Below, piece after piece: positions 1 through 5,983 of a stretch of 5,983 nt of DNA; within the stretch, counting starts at the first letter, position 1; every line of letters starts with the position of its first letter. The position numbers and the translations under genes are program-made. A model generated the notes under the pieces. That model made no database searches. It was not told the origin of the DNA and saw only the letters and a list, made by a program, of their open reading frames with translations. Location of the stretch: positions 1-5,983 of the forward strand of contig MGLN01000135.1 of NCBI GenBank assembly GCA_001796045.1, in the 5' to 3' direction. This DNA comes from Caulobacterales bacterium RIFOXYB1_FULL_67_16 (GTDB taxonomy: Bacteria > Pseudomonadota > Alphaproteobacteria > Caulobacterales > Caulobacteraceae).

Positions 1-503
1 CCGCCTGCGTCTTCGACAGCGAGGAGGACGCCTTCCACGCCGTCCAGGACGGTTCGGTCGGCGAAGGCGACGTCATCATCATCCGCTACGAAGGCCCCAA
101 GGGCGGCCCCGGCATGCGCGAGATGCTGCAGGTCACCGCCGCCCTGAAGGGCCGCAAGATCGACAACGTCGCCCTGCTGACCGACGGCCGGTTCTCGGGG
201 GCCAGCTACGGCTTCGTGGCCGGCCACATCTCGCCGGAAGCCGCCGTCGGCGGCCCGATCGCCCTCATTCGCGATGGTGACCGCATCACCATCGACGTCA
301 CCAACCGTCGGATCGACGTCAACGTCGATCTGGCGACGCGCCGGGCGGGCTTTACGCCCCACGTGGTCCGCCCGGCGCGAGGGGTCTTCGCCAAATACCG
401 CGCCTCGGTCGCCTCGGCCGCTCAGGGCGCGGTCACCATTCCCAACCCGCCGCCGGCGCAAATCCCGGCCTCTCACAAATCCGCTGCTGCTCAGGACGCC
501 TGA
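1..503 (+). CDS. ilvD: Dihydroxy-acid dehydratase, C-terminal part (5' end outside window)
   Basis: This iron-sulfur enzyme dehydrates 2,3-dihydroxy-isovalerate and 2,3-dihydroxy-3-methylvalerate to the 2-keto acids that precede valine, leucine and isoleucine. The reading frame is open from the left edge (first full codon at position 3) and gives 166 residues, about the last quarter of a protein usually near 560-620 residues. Visible family motifs are GDVIIIRYEGPKGGPGMREM at about 66-128 and the second IlvD/Edd signature LLTDGRFSGAS at about 174-206, followed by GHISPEAAVGGPIAL. The serine in the GRFSG motif is the proposed catalytic base in this superfamily. The extreme C-terminus (about 20 residues, rich in Pro and Ala) is probably a flexible tail. 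The stop is 6 nt before ilvC, so the two are very likely co-transcribed. The Fe-S cysteines and the N-terminus are not in view. Identity is certain at family level; the related Edd and sugar-acid dehydratases are made unlikely by the operon context. Confidence 0.96.
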   Translation, partial: ACVFDSEEDAFHAVQDGSVGEGDVIIIRYEGPKGGPGMREMLQVTAALKGRKIDNVALLTDGRFSGASYGFVAGHISPEAAVGGPIALIRDGDRITIDVTNRRIDVNVDLATRRAGFTPHVVRPARGVFAKYRASVASAAQGAVTIPNPPPAQIPASHKSAAAQDA

Positions 504-509
504 ATTCTC

Positions 510-1523
510 ATGGCCATCACCATCTACACCAACGAAGACATCAAGCCGGGCGCGATCGCCGGGCAGCGCATCGCCATCATCGGCTATGGCTCGCAGGGTC
601 GGGCGCACGCCCAGAACCTGAAGGACAGCGGCCATGACGTGGTCGCCGGCGTCCGTCACGGCGGCACGGGCTGGAAACACGCCACCGCCGACGGCGTGCC
701 GACCGCCGAGCCGGCCGAGGCCGTCAAGGGCGCTGACATCATCGCCATCCTGACCCCCGACATGGTTCAGGATCAGGTCTATCGTGACATCATCGAGCCG
801 AACGCCAAGGAGGGCTCGGCCCTGCTGTTCGCCCACGGCTTCTCGATCATCTACGGCCGCATCACGCCGCGTCCCGACATGGACGTCATCCTGGTCGCGC
901 CCAAGGGACCGGGCGATCTGGTCCGTCGGGAATTCCAGCGCGGCCGCGGCGTCCCCTCGCTGTTCGCGGTCGAAAAGGACGTCACCGGCAAGGCGCGCGA
1001 CCGGGCCATGGGCTACGCCAAGGGCAACGGCGGCGCGACCGGCGGCCTGCTGGAAACCACCTTCCGTGAAGAGACCGAGACCGATCTGTTCGGCGAACAG
1101 GCCGTCCTGTGCGGCGGCGCCAAGGAACTGGTCATGCAAGGCTTCAACACCCTGGTCGAGGCCGGCTACCAGCCCGAGATCGCCTATTTCGAATGCCTGC
1201 ACGAGCTGAAGCTGATCGTGGACCTGTTCTACGAAGGCGGCATCTCCAAGATGCACCACTTCATCTCTGAGACGGCCAAGTACGGCGCCGTCGCCAGCGG
1301 CCCGCGCGTCATCAACGAAGAGACCAAGGCGCGCATGAAGACCATTCTGGACGAGATCCAGGACGGCACCTTCGCGCGCAACTGGATCGCCGAGAACGAG
1401 GCCGGCAAGCCACAGTACGAAGCCTGGTTGAAGGCGGACCGCGAAAGCCAGATCGAACAGGTCGGCGCCCGTCTGCGCGAGCGGATGGCCTGGCTGAACA
1501 CGCCCAAGTCCGAAGCGGCCTGA
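510..1523 (+). CDS. ilvC: Ketol-acid reductoisomerase, class I (short form)
   Basis: It converts 2-acetolactate (or 2-aceto-2-hydroxybutyrate) to the dihydroxy acid by Mg2+-dependent alkyl migration and NAD(P)H reduction, in the cytoplasm. The 337 residues fit the class I form (about 330-340) and not the longer E. coli type. The N-terminal Rossmann domain has GYGSQG at residues 25-30 and FAHG with the catalytic His109. The knotted C-terminal domain has ETDLFGEQ with metal ligands Asp192 and Glu196, FECLHELK with Glu228 and Glu232, and ISETA with Ser253. All expected active-site residues are present. The start at 510 gives the normal MxIxIYxxxDI N-terminus; an AGGA at 493-496 is a distant, weak ribosome site, so coupling with ilvD is plausible. 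An oddity is the cofactor loop after beta strand 2 (R49 to W55, reading RHGGTGW): Gly52 and Gly54 sit where serines usually hold the NADPH 2'-phosphate, so cofactor preference may differ. Confidence 0.98.
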   Translation: MAITIYTNEDIKPGAIAGQRIAIIGYGSQGRAHAQNLKDSGHDVVAGVRHGGTGWKHATADGVPTAEPAEAVKGADIIAILTPDMVQDQVYRDIIEPNAKEGSALLFAHGFSIIYGRITPRPDMDVILVAPKGPGDLVRREFQRGRGVPSLFAVEKDVTGKARDRAMGYAKGNGGATGGLLETTFREETETDLFGEQAVLCGGAKELVMQGFNTLVEAGYQPEIAYFECLHELKLIVDLFYEGGISKMHHFISETAKYGAVASGPRVINEETKARMKTILDEIQDGTFARNWIAENEAGKPQYEAWLKADRESQIEQVGARLRERMAWLNTPKSEAA

Positions 1524-1541
1524 GCCCAAGCGAAAGACCGG

Positions 1542-3254
1542 ATGACCCTGATGACCGCCGCCGCCTTCAAATCCTCAGCCGAGGCCGCCCCCCAATCGGG
1601 GGCGCGCCTGCTGGTCTCCACCCTGGAGCGGCTGGGCGTGGAGGTGGTGTTCGGTTATCCGGGCGGCGCCATCATGCCGGTCTATGACGCCCTGGCCGGG
1701 TCAAAACTGAAACACATCCTGGTCCGTCACGAGCAGGGCGCGGCCTTCGCCGCCGACGCCTATGCGAGGAAGAGCGGCAAGGTCGGGGTCTGCATGGCCA
1801 CCTCCGGCCCCGGCGCCACCAATCTGATCACCGGCATCGCCAATGCGATGATGGATTCGGTGCCCATGGTCTGCATCACCGGCAATGTCGCCCAGGGCTT
1901 GATGGGCACCGACGCCTTCCAGGAGATCGACATCCTGGGCGTCACCCTGCCGATCGTGAAACACTCGATCCTGGTCCGCGACGCGGCCGATGTTCCGGCG
2001 GCGATCGAGGAGGCCTTCCACATCGCCGCCTCGGGTCGTCCCGGTCCGGTCCTGGTCGATCTGCCCAAGGACGTGCAATTCGCCACGACCAGCGACGACT
2101 ACGGTTTCCACATCCCCAACGAGACGCCGCGCATCGATCACGACGCCGTCGCCGCGGCCGAGGCCGCGATCCGCGCCGCGAAGAAGCCGCTGGTCTATAT
2201 CGGCGGCGGGGTGAAGATCGGCCGTGCGACCGAGGCCCTGCGCGCCTTCGTCGCCGCGACCGGCATCCCCCAGGTCTCGACCCTGAACGCCCTGGGCACC
2301 ATCCCGACCGACGAGCCGGGCATGCTGGGCATGCTGGGCATGCACGGCGCCCGCGCCGCCAATCATGCGGTGCAGGACAGCGATCTGCTGATCGTCGTCG
2401 GCGCCCGGTTCGACGACCGCGCCACGGGCAAGCTGGCCGAGTTCGCGCCCAACGCCCGGATCGTCCATTTCGACATCGACGCCTCGGAAGTCGGCAAGCT
2501 GCGGGCGGCCAATGTCGCAGTCGTCGGTGAGCTGAAGGACGGGATCGAGGCCCTGACGGCGCGGATGGCCGGCGGGCCGGCTCTGGACATTGAGCCGTGG
2601 GTCGACGCGTGCGTCGACGCCGCCCGGACCTGCGCCTATCGCTATGACGCGCCGGGCGAGGGGGTCTACGCCCCGGCCCTGCTGAAAGAAGTGTCCGAAG
2701 CGGCGGGCGACGATTTCGTCGCCGCCTGCGACGTGGGCCAACACCAGATGTGGGCCGCCATGCACTGTCGCTTCTCGCGGCCCGAAGCCCACATCACCTC
2801 GGGCGGCCTGGGCGCCATGGGCTTCGGCCTGCCCGCCGGCATCGGCGCCAAGCTGGCCGATCCGTCGGCGACGGTCGTCACCATCGCCGGCGACGGCGGC
2901 TTCATGATGAACATCCAGGAGCTGGCGACGCTGAAGCGTTACGGCATCCCGCTGAAGATCGTGCTGATCGACAACTCCTCGCTGGGCCTGGTGCGCCAGT
3001 GGCAGGAGCTGTTCTTCGCCGAGAACTATTCCGAGATCGACCTGTCCGACAATCCGGACTTCGTGAAGGTGGCCGAGGCCTTCGGCATCGAGGCCTTCCG
3101 TATCGATCGCCGCGATCAGGTGTCCGAAGGCATCCAGCGCCTGCTGGCCGCCGACGGCCCCTGCCTGGCCCATGTGGTCATCGATCCCCGAGACAATGTC
3201 TGGCCGCTGGTTCCGCCGGGCAAGAGCAATGCTGAAATGATGGAGGGCTCCTGA
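1542..3254 (+). CDS. ilvG: Acetohydroxyacid (acetolactate) synthase catalytic subunit, isozyme II (IlvG) type
   Basis: This ThDP enzyme condenses pyruvate with a second pyruvate or with 2-ketobutyrate, the committed step of valine/leucine and isoleucine synthesis. The 570 residues show the three domains in order. The N-terminal PYR domain has VFGYPGGAIMPVYDAL from residue 36, the catalytic RHEQGA with Glu64, SGPGATNLITG and GTDAFQE with Phe126 and Gln127. The central domain contains VGARFDDRATGKL. The C-terminal PP domain has DVGQHQMWAA, the ThDP/Mg motif GDGGFMMN (Asp451) with Asn478, and RQWQELFF with Trp487, the residue linked to 2-ketobutyrate preference. The ending NVWPLVPPGKSNAEM closely resembles E. 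coli IlvG, not IlvB or IlvI. GNV (114-116) replaces the more usual GQV. The start at 1542 follows a weak purine stretch (about 1532-1537); an in-frame ATG at 1551 is possible. It lies 18 nt after ilvC and 1 nt before its partner ilvM. Many pipelines would name it ilvB. Confidence 0.95.
   Translation: MTLMTAAAFKSSAEAAPQSGARLLVSTLERLGVEVVFGYPGGAIMPVYDALAGSKLKHILVRHEQGAAFAADAYARKSGKVGVCMATSGPGATNLITGIANAMMDSVPMVCITGNVAQGLMGTDAFQEIDILGVTLPIVKHSILVRDAADVPAAIEEAFHIAASGRPGPVLVDLPKDVQFATTSDDYGFHIPNETPRIDHDAVAAAEAAIRAAKKPLVYIGGGVKIGRATEALRAFVAATGIPQVSTLNALGTIPTDEPGMLGMLGMHGARAANHAVQDSDLLIVVGARFDDRATGKLAEFAPNARIVHFDIDASEVGKLRAANVAVVGELKDGIEALTARMAGGPALDIEPWVDACVDAARTCAYRYDAPGEGVYAPALLKEVSEAAGDDFVAACDVGQHQMWAAMHCRFSRPEAHITSGGLGAMGFGLPAGIGAKLADPSATVVTIAGDGGFMMNIQELATLKRYGIPLKIVLIDNSSLGLVRQWQELFFAENYSEIDLSDNPDFVKVAEAFGIEAFRIDRRDQVSEGIQRLLAADGPCLAHVVIDPRDNVWPLVPPGKSNAEMMEGS
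2318..2344 (+). repeat. Three tandem 9-bp units inside ilvG
   Basis: GGGCATGCT, GGGCATGCT and GGGCATGCA follow each other directly and encode GMLGMLGMH (residues 260-268 of IlvG). E. coli IlvG has LGMLGMHG at this place, so the repeat largely reflects a conserved protein motif written with identical codons. It could be prone to slippage by one 9-bp unit, which would keep the frame. Confidence 0.6.
2601..2618 (+). repeat. Near-perfect 18-bp palindrome inside ilvG
   Basis: GTCGACGC and its exact reverse complement GCGTCGAC flank a 2-base centre (GT). The same stretch also contains GTCGACGC as a direct repeat at 2601-2608 and 2613-2620. It encodes VDACVDA in a poorly conserved part of IlvG. No regulatory role is evident; it may be a chance product of GC-rich codon use. 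Confidence 0.5.
3242..3246 (+). promoter_or_regulatory. Ribosome binding site for ilvM
   Basis: GGAGG lies within the last codons of ilvG, 9 nt before ATG 3256. It is the strongest Shine-Dalgarno match in the window and fixes the start of this very short gene. Its location means ribosomes finishing ilvG pass over it and can restart on ilvM. Confidence 0.8.
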
Positions 3255-3255
3255 G

Positions 3256-3506
3256 ATGAGCAACACGATCCACATCCAGATCGACCGTGCGGACGGTTCG
3301 CTTCAGCGTCTCATCGGCCTTGTGGAGCGCCGGGGCTTCCACATCGACGGCATCAACATGGCCGACGAAGGCGCCTTCCGTCGGATCGCCCTGACCATCC
3401 GCGGCCGCGACGCCGGCCGTTGCATCGAAAACCTGGGTCGCCAGATCGACCGCCTGTTCGGCGTCCGCCGCATCGGCAACGACATTATTCAATCTGAGGC
3501 CGCGTG

Positions 3507-3507
<1 letters not shown>
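3256..3507 (+). CDS. ilvM: Acetohydroxyacid synthase small (regulatory) subunit, IlvM-like, single ACT domain
   Basis: This is the small subunit that binds and activates the AHAS catalytic subunit. At 83 residues it consists of little more than one ACT domain (about residues 4-78), similar in length to E. coli IlvM (87), slightly shorter than IlvN (96) and half the size of IlvH (about 160). The core segment GLVERRGFHIDGINMA (21-36) aligns well with the matching IlvM segment RVVRHRGFHVCSMNMA. Aligned without gaps to IlvH over the first 32 residues, it has Arg11 and His29 where IlvH has the valine-site residues Asn11 and Asn29, while Gly14 is kept. IlvM has the same Arg/His pair, so weak or absent valine inhibition is inferred. 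Its ATG lies 1 nt after the ilvG stop with a good ribosome site inside ilvG, which should support balanced synthesis of the two subunits. A generic annotation as an ACT-domain or IlvN protein would also be defensible. Confidence 0.9.
3496..3499 (+). promoter_or_regulatory. Ribosome binding site for leuA
   Basis: GAGG sits 7 nt before ATG 3507 and 4 nt before the in-frame GTG at 3504. The spacing favours the ATG, which overlaps the ilvM stop codon as TGATG, the classic stop-start coupling arrangement. Confidence 0.65.
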
Positions 3508-4746
<1,239 letters not shown>

Positions 4747-4754
<8 letters not shown>

Positions 4755-5983
4755 GGGCCCCAAAACCCTGTTCGACAAGGTCTGGGACGCCCACGTCGTG
4801 CGGGCGGAGACGCCGGATACGCCCGGGGTTCTGTATATCGATCTGCACCTGGTCCATGAGGTCACCAGTCCCCAGGCCTTCAGCGAGATCGAGTCGCGCG
4901 GTCTGAAGGTGCGGCGTCCGGACCGGACCTACGCCACCCTGGACCATTCGACCCCGACCCTGCCGGCAGGGCTGAACGGCCTGAAGCCCTATGTCACCCC
5001 CCAGGCCGAGGCCCAGGTCCATACGCTGGAGCGGAACTGCGCCGCCCACGGGGTTCCGCTGGCGGGCTGGGGGTCTGAAGATCGGGGCGTGGTCCATGTC
5101 ATGGGGCCGGAGCTGGGCCTGACTCAGCCGGGCATGACCGTGGTCTGCGGCGACAGCCATACGGCCACCCACGGCGCCTTCGGGGCCTTGGCCTTCGGCA
5201 TCGGCACATCGGAGGTCGGTCATGTGCTGGCCACCCAGTGTCTGTTGCAGCGCAAGGCCAAGGCCATGCGGGTGACGGTGGACGGACAGCTGCAGCCCGG
5301 CGTTTCGGGCAAGGATGTCGCCCTGGCCGTGATCGCCGCCATCGGCTTCGGCGGCGGCACCGGCTTTGTCATCGAATACGCTGGCGAGGCGGTGCGGTCG
5401 CTGGACATGGAAGGGCGGATGACCCTGTGCAACATGTCCATCGAGGCCGGCGCCCGCGCGGGCATGATCGCCCCGGACCAGACCACGATCGACTGGCTGC
5501 GCGGCCGCAAGCACGTCCCCGCCGACTATGAGGCGGCGACGGCCGAATGGCTGAAGCTGGCCACGGATCCGGGCGCGACCTTCGACAAGGAAGTCGTGAT
5601 CGACGGCGCCGCCATCCGTCCGATGGCGACCTGGGGCACGACGCCGGATGCGGGCGCCCCCATAGGCGCGCCCGTGCCCCAGCCCCAGTCAGACAGCGAC
5701 CGCAAGGCCATCGCCTATATGGGCTTCACCCCCGGCGAGGCGACGACCAGCCAGCCGGTGGACGTGGTCTTCATCGGCTCCTGCACCAACGGCCGACTGC
5801 CTGACCTGCGCGCCGCCGCCGAGGTGCTGCGCGGCCGCAAGGTCAAGCCGGGCCTGCGCATGCTGGTCGTGCCGGGCTCCGAGGCCGTGCGGCGCGACGC
5901 CGAGGCGGAGGGCCTGCACGAGGTCTTCATCGCCGCCGGGGCCGAATGGCGCATTCCCGGCTGCTCCATGTGTATCGCCATGA
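4747..5983 (+). CDS. leuC: 3-isopropylmalate dehydratase large subunit, 3' end outside window
   Basis: With LeuD it forms the [4Fe-4S] isopropylmalate isomerase, an aconitase-family enzyme that converts 2- to 3-isopropylmalate. The frame runs unbroken from 4747 to the right edge: 412 codons of a protein usually about 465-480 long, so roughly 55-65 residues are missing. The sequence shows KTLFDKVWDAHVV near the N-terminus, LVHEVTSPQAF, DHSTPT, CGDSHTATHGAFGALAFG (Asp136, Ser137, His138), MEGRMTLCNMSIEAGA, FIGSCTNGR with Cys346, and PGCSMC with Cys406 and Cys409. These are the three cluster cysteines, one position off the E. coli numbering (347, 407, 410). The final bases read ATG then A in this frame and should continue as the usual AMN segment, so the TGA at the very end is out of frame. 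A GGTGG at 4736-4740, 6 nt before ATG 4747, supports the start. Gly158 in SEVGHV replaces a Glu common in the family. Confidence 0.97.

Noticed and set aside
1524..1541. ilvC-ilvG gap as a promoter or attenuator site
   Set aside because: Eighteen bases hold no stem-loop, T-run or recognisable -10/-35 pair; only a weak purine-rich ribosome site is visible.
3242..3251. GGAGGGCTCC as a regulatory hairpin or terminator at the ilvG-ilvM junction
   Set aside because: The stem is only 4 bp with a 2-base loop and there is no T-run. The sequence is better explained as the ilvM ribosome site within ilvG codons.
1701..3275. Open reading frame of 524 codons on the - strand opposite ilvG
   Set aside because: It lies antiparallel to a strongly conserved gene. 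Its product is a low-complexity mix of Gly, Asp, His, Gln and Arg without any recognisable domain, as expected when GC-rich third positions remove stops on the opposite strand.
3504..3506. GTG as the leuA start
   Set aside because: The in-frame ATG directly after it has better spacing from GAGG 3496-3499 and forms a TGATG stop-start overlap with ilvM; GTG would leave only 4 nt of spacing.
5981..5983. TGA at the right edge as a possible leuC stop
   Set aside because: In the leuC frame the last bases read ATG plus the first base of the next codon. The family continues with Asn and about 55-65 more residues, so the gene runs out of the window.

Overview
The window is a gene-dense, GC-rich piece of a chromosome-type biosynthetic operon. 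All six genes lie on the + strand and cover almost every base. They encode branched-chain amino acid synthesis: ilvD (3' part), ilvC, an acetohydroxyacid synthase pair of the isozyme II type (ilvG plus ilvM), a short leuA, and leuC (cut by the right edge). Strong G/C bias at third codon positions, the protein types and the scarcity of GANTC sites suggest a proteobacterium. Caulobacterales-type Alphaproteobacteria (for example a Brevundimonas-like organism) is a first guess. A Xanthomonadales-like gammaproteobacterium is the main alternative, because the order ilvC-ilvG-ilvM-leuA and the protein types also recall that group. The taxonomic call is inference.

Layout: 1-503 is the C-terminal part of dihydroxy-acid dehydratase. 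510-1523 is class I ketol-acid reductoisomerase. 1542-3254 is the acetolactate synthase catalytic subunit. 3256-3507 is a very small single-ACT-domain regulatory subunit. 3507-4754 is 2-isopropylmalate synthase without a regulatory domain. 4747-5983 is the large subunit of isopropylmalate isomerase, still open at the window end. Gaps are 6 nt, 18 nt and 1 nt, followed by overlaps of 1 nt and 8 nt. There is no room for a terminator or an internal promoter between genes, so one polycistronic transcript with translational coupling is the simplest reading. No stretch of 300 bases lacks a gene, and I saw no RNA gene, mobile element or CRISPR array.

How the genes work together: IlvG/IlvM condenses pyruvate (or pyruvate with 2-ketobutyrate). 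IlvC isomerises and reduces the product, and IlvD dehydrates it to 2-ketoisovalerate or 2-keto-3-methylvalerate. LeuA then draws 2-ketoisovalerate into the leucine branch, and LeuC (with LeuD, presumably downstream) isomerises isopropylmalate. No ilvA, ilvE, leuB or leuD is present in the window.

The most interesting point is regulatory. The small subunit resembles E. coli IlvM, whose holoenzyme is valine-insensitive, and carries Arg and His where valine-sensitive IlvH has Asn11 and Asn29. LeuA naturally ends before the leucine-binding C-terminal domain. Both usual points of feedback control therefore look disarmed in the same operon. In addition, the reductoisomerase has glycines where serines normally bind the NADPH 2'-phosphate. 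I found no wholly unknown system here.
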